Source: an uncultured Clostridia bacterium
GTDB lineage: Bacteria > Bacillota > Clostridia > Christensenellales > Borkfalkiaceae
Reading direction: 5' to 3'
DNA length: 7,548 bases
Assembly (NCBI GenBank): GCA_947587775.1
Contig: CANPYD010000045.1
Location: 1-7,548, forward strand
Part shown: piece after piece, positions 1-5,620 of the stretch
Layout of the letters: each line of letters starts with the position of its first letter
Numbering within the stretch: the first letter of the stretch is position 1
Translations under genes and position numbers: made by a program
The notes under the pieces: generated by a model
Told to the model about the DNA's origin: nothing
The model's input: the letters and a program-made list of their open reading frames with translations, nothing else
Database searches by the model: none

Positions 1-183
1 ACCGCAAAAGATCTGGATGTACTCGTCCAAATACTCACGGGAGAAGAAATGGCGTGCAAAAAGGCAAGGCTCTATGCCAATACGCTCACGGACGCGGCAC
101 TTGCGCAGGAAATGGAAGGGATCGCCTGCGCGCATGCGGAGAGATTCTCCGCGCTCTATGCGATGATCGGAGGGAAACAATGA
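1..183 (+). CDS. C-terminal end of a small helical protein, 5' truncated by the window edge; possibly coat-associated
   Basis: The first frame is open from base 1 to a TGA at 181-183 and gives the last 60 residues of a protein whose start lies outside the window. The visible part is almost all amphipathic helix: two helical stretches (about residues 5-30 and 33-54) rich in Ala, Glu and Leu, with Glu and His near each other in the second (an EMEG...CAHAERF pattern). This recalls ferritin-like helical pairs, but no complete metal-binding set can be checked on a fragment. The stop overlaps the start of the next gene (ATGA at 180-183), so the two are probably translationally coupled and may act together. 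The neighbour is a CotF-type coat protein, so a role in the spore coat or another helical scaffold is a reasonable guess only. I do not recognise the family with certainty. Confidence 0.7.
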   Translation, partial: TAKDLDVLVQILTGEEMACKKARLYANTLTDAALAQEMEGIACAHAERFSALYAMIGGKQ

Positions 184-473
184 AGACGGGAAAACAGGAA
201 ACCACACTCGCCGAAAAGGACGCCTTGCAGGATCTTCTCGACTGCGAAAAACTTCTCATGAGCTATTATGCCGCCGCGCTCACCGAGGGCAGCTGCAAGC
301 CCTTCCGCAAGGAGATCCTCAAAAACTACACGCAGAATGCGGATACGCAATTTCAGGTGTTTGAACAGATGCTCTCCCGCGGCTATTACGAAGTCCAGCC
401 CGCCGCAAAGATGCTCATCGACCAGAACGCGGACAAGTTCTCCAAGGTGAAGAAGCAGATCGCATCCGCCTGA
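180..473 (+). CDS. CotF-family spore coat protein (Coat_F, ferritin-like helices)
   Basis: This encodes a 97-residue all-helical protein. After a polar start it has the layout of the Coat_F family: an AEKDALQDLL...CEKLLMSYYAAAL helix, a short turn containing Cys, a second long helix ending in Gln-Phe-Gln-Val-Phe-Glu-Gln-Met, then the typical RGYYEVQPA segment and a last short helix with alternating Lys. In this family a 'GYY.p..A' segment after the second helix is characteristic, and members are small (about 80-160 residues) structural proteins of the spore coat of endospore formers. The start is ATG at 180, overlapping the upstream stop as ATGA, with GGAGG at 169-173 five to six bases before it. 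A longer in-frame extension back to 54 has no good ribosome site and reads through the upstream gene in another frame. Likely expressed late in sporulation in the mother cell (family knowledge). No sigma-factor site is visible because the promoter lies outside the window. Confidence 0.8.
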   Translation: MKTGKQETTLAEKDALQDLLDCEKLLMSYYAAALTEGSCKPFRKEILKNYTQNADTQFQVFEQMLSRGYYEVQPAAKMLIDQNADKFSKVKKQIASA

Positions 474-516
474 GCATGAACGCCGCCCGCCTGCACATAC
501 TGTGAGGGGAGGGGAT

Positions 517-624
517 ATGGCAAAGAAAAAGAAGATGTATGCGCACAATCCGCGCTACTGCATGATCCTGCCCGACGCAGCAGAGCCGGACGAGGAGCAC
601 ATTGTCCCTACGGGACAGAGCTGA
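517..624 (+). CDS. Small 35-residue basic-start protein of unknown function
   Basis: A short open frame starts at ATG 517 after a purine-rich GAGGGGAGGGG ribosome site at 504-514 and ends at TGA 622-624, right before a terminator hairpin. It encodes MAKKKKMYAHNPRYCMIL..., a lysine-rich start followed by an acidic Pro-Asp-Glu stretch and a polar tail, with one Cys. The strong ribosome site, the 43-base gap to the coat gene, and the terminator immediately after the stop make it look like the last gene of the same operon rather than chance. I recognise no domain. Its small size and context suggest an accessory coat or spore-interior peptide, but that is inference from position only. A missed small gene of this kind is easily dropped by gene callers. 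Confidence 0.6.
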   Translation: MAKKKKMYAHNPRYCMILPDAAEPDEEHIVPTGQS

Positions 625-654
625 AAAAAAGGGACGCCGCGGCGCCCCTTTTCT
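625..654. terminator. Bidirectional terminator between convergent genes
   Basis: A GC-rich dyad (arms GGGaCGC at 631-637 and GCGcCCC at 642-648, one internal A-C mismatch, CGCG loop) is flanked on the left by seven A (624-630) and on the right by TTTT at 649-652. On the plus strand it follows the small 35-residue gene directly. On the minus strand the A run becomes a U tract after the membrane protein gene that ends at 664. It probably serves both. Confidence 0.65.
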
Positions 655-663
655 CTTGTGGTT

Positions 664-1581
664 TTATGCCTTTTCCTGTCCCTGTCCCTGTTCCGCAACG
701 CTCACATACTTTTCCGTGAGACGGGAGACGTAGGAATCGGTGTTGACGTCGATGATGACGAGGGAGTAGACGAGAATGGGAACCATGAGAAGGATCGCGA
801 GGAGCGGACCGATCGCAAAGAGCCCCGCGGCAATGACGATCACGAGCAGCCCGATGATCCCGATCACGGCGATGTGGGACAAAATATTCTTTCCCTTGAC
901 GATCTGATTGAAGGGGATCTTCCCCTTGCCGAAGAGGATCCACGAGCTCGTGAGGTTGACGATCCCCATAAAGATGAGGCAGACGATGAGAACGAGCAGG
1001 CTGTAATAGCGGATGCTGTTGACAAGCAAGACACATCCGACGATGATGAGCGTCTCCGCGATGGGGACGACGGTATGTGCGAGGATCGTCCTCCGGAAGC
1101 CCCGCTTTGCCGAACGGCGCCGTACGGCGAAACCCGTCGCGTAAAATCCCAGGGCGACCCCGATGGACATGAACACGATGGAGACGGAGAGCGAGGTGCC
1201 CAGCTTTCCGACGTATGTTTCAATGATCTCGTTGAGCCGTCCTTCGAAGTTGCCGCTCCCGGCACCGAGCGAATTGAAGAAGCCGCGCACCGTTTCGCCG
1301 ATCCAGCCGCCGTCGAGGATCTGTTCGATCACATCGAAGAGCCCGCCGCTCATGTCGAGACGGTCGGCCGCAAACGTCAGAAATCCCGTGATAGTGATAT
1401 TCGATTTGATCGAGGAGTCCTCGATCAGGGCAACGAGTTGTTCGATCATCTCCGTACTGGATTGCAAAAAGACGGAGACAAAGACAAAGATCGCGAGGAG
1501 CAGGAAGAGGTAGATGATCCCCATCGGAATGAAGAGATTGACGAGATTGCAGAAAAAATTTTTAAGCGCGGTTTTGATCAT
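664..1581 (-). CDS. Six-helix integral membrane protein, family unknown
   Basis: The product is 305 residues and mostly hydrophobic. Predicted membrane segments by eye are about 15-39, 128-152, 168-190, 192-217, 234-253 and 255-278. A mainly soluble loop of about 88 residues (40-127) follows the first helix. Positive clusters fit an N-in, C-in topology with that loop outside the cell: RRRSAKRGFRR at 154-164 and GKGKIP...VKGKN at 218-232 lie on the cytoplasmic side. The start ATG at 1581 has GGAG (complement of 1589-1592) seven bases upstream and a good promoter (TTGCTA-17-TATAAT) before it. The C-terminus is polar and Gln/Glu rich. I see no transporter, protease or kinase motif, and cannot place it in a family. 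It could be a permease-like component or a structural membrane protein. The antisense strand is stop-free over the whole gene, which gives a misleading long plus-strand reading frame. Confidence 0.85.
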   Translation of the reverse strand: MIKTALKNFFCNLVNLFIPMGIIYLFLLLAIFVFVSVFLQSSTEMIEQLVALIEDSSIKSNITITGFLTFAADRLDMSGGLFDVIEQILDGGWIGETVRGFFNSLGAGSGNFEGRLNEIIETYVGKLGTSLSVSIVFMSIGVALGFYATGFAVRRRSAKRGFRRTILAHTVVPIAETLIIVGCVLLVNSIRYYSLLVLIVCLIFMGIVNLTSSWILFGKGKIPFNQIVKGKNILSHIAVIGIIGLLVIVIAAGLFAIGPLLAILLMVPILVYSLVIIDVNTDSYVSRLTEKYVSVAEQGQGQEKA

Positions 1582-1608
1582 ATCGCATCTCCAAATAAGT
1601 CTGCCCGT

Positions 1609-1637
1609 ATTATATCACAAAGAAGAGCAAATAGCAA
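1609..1637 (-). promoter_or_regulatory. Promoter of the membrane protein gene (TTGCTA-17-TATAAT)
   Basis: On the minus strand TTGCTA (complement of 1632-1637) and a perfect TATAAT (complement of 1609-1614) are separated by exactly 17 bases and lie about 30 bases before the ATG at 1581. This is a classic housekeeping sigma-A arrangement. The predicted RNA start is near 1602, giving a leader of about 20 bases that includes the GGAG ribosome site. Confidence 0.8.
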
Positions 1638-1671
1638 GAACAATTTTTGCCCGCGGTGCATAAAATGCGGC

Positions 1672-2283
1672 ATGGATCTCAGGATTTCCGCACTCTACGA
1701 TCTTTCGCACACGCTTGCCGAAGGCTTTTTGAAGCAGTTTACTTATCCGTGGGAAGCGCTCGGGGGGATCGGGGCGTTTTTGCTCTCTCTTTCGGAAAAG
1801 CTCGGCGAGGATTTTCGGGAAATCGAAGCGGGGGTTTTCGTACATGGTACGGCGAAAATCGCTCGGACGGCGGAAATACATGCGCCCTGCGTCATCTGTG
1901 CGGGCACACAGGTGCGGAGCGGCGCATTGGTGCGCGGAAACGTCCTCGTCGGGGAAAAGTGCGTCGTGGGGAATTCGACCGAGCTCAAAAACTGCATTTT
2001 GTTCGACGGTGTGGAAGTCCCGCATTTCAACTATGTCGGAGACAGCATTCTCGGCTTCCGCGCCCATCTCGGCGCAGGAGCGATCTGCGCGAACGTGCGG
2101 CTTGACCGCGGGGAGGTCCTGATCCATGGAGAGAAAATTTATCCCACGGGACGATATAAGGTAGGGGCGTTTGCGGGTGACGGCGCGCAGGTGGGCTGTA
2201 ACAGCGTGCTCGCCCCCGGCGCCGTTCTCGGGAAGGGCGCCAAAGTTTTGCCTCTCTCCTTTGTGAAGGGATATTCTTCGTGA
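1672..2283 (+). CDS. Left-handed beta-helix (hexapeptide-repeat) transferase, GlmU C-terminal type
   Basis: The product is 203 residues. Residues 1-45 form a helical cap (LYDLSHTLAEGFLKQFTYPWEAL...IGAFLLSL), then from about residue 55 run hexapeptide turns of the left-handed beta-helix kind (VFVHGTAKIARTAEIHAPCVICAGTQVRSGALVRGNVLVGEKCVVG), a conserved NSTELKNCILFDGVEVPHFNYVGDSILG segment, a glycine-rich turn (LGAGAICANVR) and a closing GCNSVLAPGAVLGKGAKV. The NYVGDSILG and GAG.IC.N features match the acetyltransferase half of GlmU and stand-alone proteins often labelled 'UDP-N-acetylglucosamine pyrophosphorylase-like'. There is no nucleotidyltransferase (Rossmann) domain, so uridylyltransfer is not expected. 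Acyl or acetyl transfer to a sugar nucleotide is likely but the substrate is unknown. ATG 1672 is the only sensible start: upstream codons run into the antisense of the divergent gene. There is no Shine-Dalgarno sequence; TAAAAT at 1661-1666 lies just before the start. Confidence 0.85.
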   Translation: MDLRISALYDLSHTLAEGFLKQFTYPWEALGGIGAFLLSLSEKLGEDFREIEAGVFVHGTAKIARTAEIHAPCVICAGTQVRSGALVRGNVLVGEKCVVGNSTELKNCILFDGVEVPHFNYVGDSILGFRAHLGAGAICANVRLDRGEVLIHGEKIYPTGRYKVGAFAGDGAQVGCNSVLAPGAVLGKGAKVLPLSFVKGYSS

Positions 2284-2329
2284 AGCGGGACACAATGCCC
2301 GCCAAAACGCTGAAAATATCAAAAAATGC

Positions 2330-2358
2330 TTGCATTCCCGCCGCTTTTGTGCTATGAT
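2330..2358 (+). promoter_or_regulatory. Extended -10 promoter of the PTS EIIC-like gene
   Basis: TTGCAT (2330-2335) and TATGAT (2353-2358) are 17 bases apart, and TGC directly before the -10 (2350-2352) forms an extended -10. The ATG at 2370 is only 11 bases after the -10, so the RNA would begin around 2365, leaving a leader of about five bases with no room for a ribosome binding site. Confidence 0.75.
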
Positions 2359-2369
2359 ACCATACAATT

Positions 2370-3539
2370 ATGGAAGAACCTGAAACAGAAGGAACAACCG
2401 AGCCCGAAGCGGAGCCCGAAAAGGCTCCGAAAAGCGCAAAGCAGCTCCTCAAAAAATTTGCAAACAGATACTTTATCGTCGCGTTCGCGGGAATGGCGAA
2501 CGGGCTTTTCTGCACGCTCATCGCGGGGACGATCGTCTGCCAGATCGCCCGCCTCTTCGGGGACGGGACAAGCGGGGTGGAGTTTCTCAATCTCTGCTAC
2601 CGTTTTCTGAACGGGATCGGGACGTTCGCCAAGATCATGATGGGCGCGGGGATCGGCGTCGGGATCGCCTATGCCTTCAAATGCCCCAAAATGGTGATGG
2701 CGTGCAGCGTCGCCGTCGGCATTTTTGCGTCAAACGCAACGACGTTGATCAATTATATTACTGCGAGCGATCTCAGTAAGCTCTCCGCCTCTGTCCTCGT
2801 CGGGACGGGGAATCCCATCACTTGCTATCTCGCCTCCGTCGTCGCCTGTGAACTCGGCACCCTCGTGACGGGCAAGACGAAGCTCGACATTCTGATCGTG
2901 CCGCTCGTCAGCATGCTCTCGGGCGGGCTCATCGCGGCGTCGCTCGGCACGCCCGTCGAATGGCTCATGGGCAAGATCGGCGCGGGCATCAATGCGGCGA
3001 CCGAACTTCAGCCTTTCCTGATGGGACTCATCATTTCGGTCGTGATGGGGCTTCTGTTGACCCTTCCCACCTCGAGCGCGGCGATCGGGGTCTCCATCGG
3101 GCTCAAAGGAATCGCCGCGGGCGCGGGCGTCGCGGGCTGCTGTGCGCATATGATCGGGTTTGCAGTCGCGAGCTTCCGCGAGAACAGAGTTTCGGGACTC
3201 ATCGCGCAGGGACTGGGGACTTCCATGCTCCAAATCCCCAATTTGAAGAACCCCAGAATTTTGCTTCCCGCCGTCGTCGCATCCGCGGTCGTGGGACCCA
3301 TGTCCACATGCTTGTTCGGATTACAGGCCACAGCGGTCGGCGCGGGCATGGGTACCGCGGGGCTCGTGGGGGTCATCGACATGGTAGGGGCATCCGCCGG
3401 TGTGATCCCGACATGGCAGCTCGTTTTGGGCGTGATTTTGATCTGCTTTGTGCTTCCCGCCGCGATCGCGTTCGGCGTAAGCGAACTCCTCCGCAAAATC
3501 GGCTGGATCAAGCAGGGCGACATGAAGATCGAGCTTTGA
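2370..3539 (+). CDS. PTS EIIC-type sugar permease (PTS_EIIC_2 family), orphan
   Basis: The product is 389 residues. Residues 1-24 are a hydrophilic tail rich in Glu and Pro and then Lys; the rest is a polytopic membrane domain with about eight to ten helices, rich in Gly and Ala. Recognisable parts are a GAGIGVGIAYA helix (92-102), GNPITCYLA (147-155), a KTKLDILIVPL hinge (169-179), PFLMGLIISVVMGLLLTLPTSSAAI (215-239) and GTSMLQIPNLKNPRILLP (283-300), which fit the PTS_EIIC_2 domain. Such proteins resemble the membrane subunit of sugar phosphotransferase systems; the substrate cannot be read from the sequence. No EIIA or EIIB gene or fused domain is present, so phosphate delivery is either from elsewhere in the genome or the protein works as a non-phosphorylating carrier. 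An in-frame TGA at 2355-2357 rules out a longer product, so ATG 2370 is secure although it has no Shine-Dalgarno site. It converges with the XRE gene 8 bp away. Confidence 0.85.
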   Translation: MEEPETEGTTEPEAEPEKAPKSAKQLLKKFANRYFIVAFAGMANGLFCTLIAGTIVCQIARLFGDGTSGVEFLNLCYRFLNGIGTFAKIMMGAGIGVGIAYAFKCPKMVMACSVAVGIFASNATTLINYITASDLSKLSASVLVGTGNPITCYLASVVACELGTLVTGKTKLDILIVPLVSMLSGGLIAASLGTPVEWLMGKIGAGINAATELQPFLMGLIISVVMGLLLTLPTSSAAIGVSIGLKGIAAGAGVAGCCAHMIGFAVASFRENRVSGLIAQGLGTSMLQIPNLKNPRILLPAVVASAVVGPMSTCLFGLQATAVGAGMGTAGLVGVIDMVGASAGVIPTWQLVLGVILICFVLPAAIAFGVSELLRKIGWIKQGDMKIEL

Positions 3540-3547
3540 TTGCCGTG

Positions 3548-3760
3548 TCACGGCTGAAAGTCAAATAAATCGTTCGGCGTGATATCAAGGTAGCGGCACA
3601 GCTCCGTGATCTGCGCATAATTCAATTCGAAAATGCCGTTTTCAAAGCGGCTGTACTGTTGTTGCGTCATAAGCATATGTGACGCAACTTCTTTTTGGGT
3701 CAGTTTTAAGCTCTTCCGCGCCTGTTTCAGATTTTCTCCCACGATTTTACTGAGTTCCAT
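3548..3760 (-). CDS. Small XRE-family helix-turn-helix repressor, divergent from the lipoprotein gene
   Basis: The product is a 70-residue single-domain DNA-binding protein. Residues 8-66 match the HTH_3/XRE fold: VGENLKQARKSLKLTQKEVAS (helices 1-2), MLMTQQQYSRFENG (recognition helix and turn, about 30-42) and a closing YAQITELCRYLDITPNDLFD, with the LTQ...YSRFENG pattern typical of the family. There is no extra sensor domain, as in Cro/C-protein-like or SinR-short regulators. I choose ATG 3760; the frame is open upstream to a GTG at 3808 but that extension lies in the operator region, has no ribosome site and adds residues unlike the family. No Shine-Dalgarno sequence precedes 3760 either. 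Two inverted CAC-N3-GTG elements in the 90-bp region shared with the lipoprotein gene are likely operators, so it probably represses that gene and itself (inference). Confidence 0.85.
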   Translation of the reverse strand: MELSKIVGENLKQARKSLKLTQKEVASHMLMTQQQYSRFENGIFELNYAQITELCRYLDITPNDLFDFQP

Positions 3761-3766
3761 AGTAAA

Positions 3767-3772
3767 ATTATC
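3767..3772 (-). promoter_or_regulatory. Possible -10 element of the XRE gene
   Basis: GATAAT on the minus strand ends 6 bases before the ATG at 3760, so transcription would begin at or next to the start codon. No convincing -35 is present at 16-18 bases upstream. It is proposed because an operator-like element (3775-3783) sits two bases upstream of it, in the same relative place as the second element at the opposing promoter. Confidence 0.35.
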
Positions 3773-3774
3773 GC

Positions 3775-3783
3775 CACAAAGTG
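3775..3783. promoter_or_regulatory. Operator-like element 1 (CACAAAGTG)
   Basis: CACAAAGTG is a CAC-N3-GTG dyad. Its reverse complement, CACTTTGTG, occurs exactly once more nearby at 3806-3814, giving an inverted pair with starts 31 bp apart, about three helical turns. This copy lies upstream of the -35 of the lipoprotein promoter and next to the possible -10 of the XRE gene. Both copies are followed on the plus strand by ATGTAA. Confidence 0.6.
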
Positions 3784-3794
3784 ATGTAAAATGC

Positions 3795-3823
3795 TTGACA
3801 TACACCACTTTGTGATGTAATAT
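3795..3823 (+). promoter_or_regulatory. Strong promoter of the lipoprotein gene (TTGACA-17-TAATAT)
   Basis: A perfect TTGACA (3795-3800) and TAATAT (3818-3823) are 17 bases apart. RNA would start near 3830, giving a leader of about 20 bases that carries AGGAGG at 3839-3844, five bases before the ATG at 3850. The operator-like element CACTTTGTG fills the middle of the spacer, so a bound protein would block RNA polymerase. Confidence 0.8.
3806..3814. promoter_or_regulatory. Operator-like element 2 (CACTTTGTG)
   Basis: This is the inverted partner of the element at 3775-3783. It lies between the -35 and -10 of the lipoprotein promoter, three bases before the -10, which is the usual place for a repressor site. 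The likely ligand is the XRE protein encoded just to the left (inference from divergence and dyad symmetry). Confidence 0.6.
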
Positions 3824-3849
3824 GGAAGAAATTTTTTCAGGAGGAACAA

Positions 3850-5532
3850 ATGAACAAAAAACTTTTGATTTCTGCCGCGGCGATTTCCGCCCTCTGCTTT
3901 GCGTTCGGGCTCACGGCGTGCGGAAACGAGACGGGGAACGGTGAAAACGGCGGTCATGTACATACCGCGGAGGCGTTCGGCTCGGATGAGGACGTCCACC
4001 GGAAGGTCTGTACCGACTGCGGCGAAACGTTTGCCGAGGGAGACCACGTCTACAAGGGCAGCAACACCTGCACGGAATGCGGATATACCATTCCCGAGAC
4101 GGCGGGGCTCGAATATGAGCTCGACGAGGAGACGGACACCTACGCGGTGACGGGCATCGGCACGGCAGGGGATGCGGAGAAGGTCTATATTCCCGCCTAT
4201 CATGACGGAAAAGCGGTGACTGTGATCGACGACGCATTCTACGGTTGCACCTTCTCGGCAATCAAGATCCCTTCCACGGTGGAGCGCATCGAGGGATATG
4301 CGTTGGGCGGATGTAATAACCTGACCGAACTCAGGATCCCCGACAGCGTTACCTATATCAAGGGAATCGGCGGGAATGCCGTGCTCAAGAGCGTCACCTT
4401 CGGGAAAAACAGTAAGCTCACGGAGGTCGGCAAGGCCATGTTCTGCTATTGCCCCGAGCTGACTTACGTCAACCTTCCCGACAGCGTGCGGATCATCGAG
4501 GACGATACCTTTGAAGAGAGCAAGATCTATACCGACAAAAGTTTTTGGACGGACGGTATTCTCTACGTCGGCAATCATATGATCGCCGCGGATGAGACCG
4601 TCTCGGGCAAGGTCACCGTCCGCGAGGGGACAAAGTGCATTGCACTCGCTGCATTCCAGGACAGTGAGGACGTAACGGAAGTAGTTCTGCCCGAAAGTTT
4701 AGCGTCGATCTGCGATTTTGCGAGGGGCGAAATCAAAACTATCTCGATCCCCAAAAATGTCGAGTACATCAGAGAGGGCGCTTTCAATGATGTCTACGGA
4801 TTGGATCACATCACCGTGGAGAGCGGAAATGCCTTCTACAATGACGGAAACGGCTCCGATTGCCTCATCGAGACGGCGACGAACAAACTGATCCTCGGTT
4901 CCAATCATGCTACGATCCCCGCGGGCGTGACAGAGATCGGTAGGCATGGTTTTCGGTTCTGCCGTTCGCTCACAAAGATCGTTATTCCCGCAAGCTGTAC
5001 TGTGCTCGACGGATGGTCCTTTATGGGATGCAGTGCGCTCGAAAGCATCGAAGTCGCCGACGGCAACCCTGTTTTTCAAAGTATCGGGAATTGTTTGATC
5101 GAGAAAGAGAGTCAAACGCTGCGCGTCGGCTGTAACACGAGCGTGATCCCGACGGACGGCAGCGTGACGGTGATCGGTTCGTATGCCTTCTACGGCCGTG
5201 CGTTCGAGACGATCAAGATCCCGGGCGCGATCAAGACGATCGAAGAAAGGGCGTTTGGGTATTGCGAACAACTCAAGTCAGTGATATTTGAAGACGGCGT
5301 GTCGGAAATTGAGAGTTATATATTCGGCGAGTGCACCTCTCTTACAAGCGTCGAGATCCCCGCAAGCGTGAAAAAGCTCAGCGGCATATTTAAAGGGTGC
5401 GATTCGATCACGCAGGTCAAGTACGGCGGGACGATGGATGATTGGATAGCATTGACCGGGAGAATGTCCTTGGGCGACTCCGTCTATACCGTGATTTGCA
5501 CGAACGGAACGATCCCCCCCGAAAATTCTTGA
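3850..5532 (+). CDS. BspA-like leucine-rich-repeat lipoprotein with N-terminal Cys/His-rich segment
   Basis: The product is 560 residues. A lysine start and hydrophobic core (1-20) lead to a lipobox L21-T-A-C24, so it is a type II signal peptide and the mature protein is lipid-anchored on the outer face of the membrane. A Gly/Asn/Glu linker follows. Residues 36-79 hold HVH, CTDCG (C54, C57), an HVY and CTECG (C74, C77), a zinc-ribbon-like pair of CxxCG knuckles often seen near such repeats. From about 110 to 525 run LRR_5 (BspA-type) repeats of the form 'IP.SV..I...AF..C..L..V.IP', for example near 138-160, 163-180, 278-320, 356-400, 457-480 and 500-520. The C-terminus has the VKYGGTMDDWIAL element that commonly ends this family. 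Known members bind host or microbial surface ligands; the target here is unknown. AGGAGG at 3839-3844 fixes the start. A strong, probably XRE-controlled promoter lies upstream and a terminator downstream, so it is a single-gene unit. Confidence 0.88.
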   Translation: MNKKLLISAAAISALCFAFGLTACGNETGNGENGGHVHTAEAFGSDEDVHRKVCTDCGETFAEGDHVYKGSNTCTECGYTIPETAGLEYELDEETDTYAVTGIGTAGDAEKVYIPAYHDGKAVTVIDDAFYGCTFSAIKIPSTVERIEGYALGGCNNLTELRIPDSVTYIKGIGGNAVLKSVTFGKNSKLTEVGKAMFCYCPELTYVNLPDSVRIIEDDTFEESKIYTDKSFWTDGILYVGNHMIAADETVSGKVTVREGTKCIALAAFQDSEDVTEVVLPESLASICDFARGEIKTISIPKNVEYIREGAFNDVYGLDHITVESGNAFYNDGNGSDCLIETATNKLILGSNHATIPAGVTEIGRHGFRFCRSLTKIVIPASCTVLDGWSFMGCSALESIEVADGNPVFQSIGNCLIEKESQTLRVGCNTSVIPTDGSVTVIGSYAFYGRAFETIKIPGAIKTIEERAFGYCEQLKSVIFEDGVSEIESYIFGECTSLTSVEIPASVKKLSGIFKGCDSITQVKYGGTMDDWIALTGRMSLGDSVYTVICTNGTIPPENS

Positions 5533-5547
5533 TACAATAAAAATTCA

Positions 5548-5577
5548 GTGCCTGCGGCTTCCGTCGCAGGCACTTTT
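5548..5577 (+). terminator. Rho-independent terminator of the lipoprotein gene
   Basis: A perfect 9-bp stem (GTGCCTGCG at 5548-5556 with CGCAGGCAC at 5565-5573) and an 8-base loop are followed by TTTT, 15 bases after the stop codon of the lipoprotein gene. Confidence 0.9.
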
Positions 5578-5590
5578 GCTGTTATGCGAA

Positions 5591-5613
5591 AACCACGCGA
5601 TAGTCGCGTGGTT
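5591..5613. repeat. Perfect 10-bp hairpin, possible minus-strand terminator
   Basis: AACCACGCGA (5591-5600) and TCGCGTGGTT (5604-5613) pair perfectly around a 3-base loop. Read on the minus strand the stem runs into TTTT before CGC, so it may end read-through transcripts from the efflux pump gene about 290 bp away. On the plus strand there is no T run. It also marks the left edge of the repeat cluster. Confidence 0.6.
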
Positions 5614-5620
5614 CAAAAGA

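Noticed and set aside
156..548. Minus-strand frame over the coat-protein operon
   Set aside because: Shadow of the coupled plus-strand genes, which have a proper ribosome site, an ATGA overlap and a family match.
1574..1613. Plus-strand -35/-10 pair for the transferase gene (TTGATC and TATTAT)
   Set aside because: Spacing of 28 bases is far from the usual 16-18; no convincing plus-strand promoter was found in this region.
658..1671. Plus-strand coding of the first 338 codons of the long frame ending at 2283
   Set aside because: It is antisense to a well-supported membrane protein gene, has a charge-rich composition typical of the complement of hydrophobic codons, and shows no domain.
2285..2302. 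Hairpin GCGGG/CCCGC after the transferase gene as a terminator
   Set aside because: Only 5 bp with an 8-base loop and no T run on the plus strand; at best a weak structure.
3542..3554. Palindrome GCCGTG-T-CACGGC between the convergent permease and XRE genes
   Set aside because: The usable stem is only 4-5 bp and there is no T run on either strand, so I do not call it a terminator.
3761..3808. Longer XRE protein starting at GTG 3808
   Set aside because: The extra 16 residues lie across the operator-like DNA, are not typical of the family and have no ribosome site; ATG 3760 gives a complete HTH domain.
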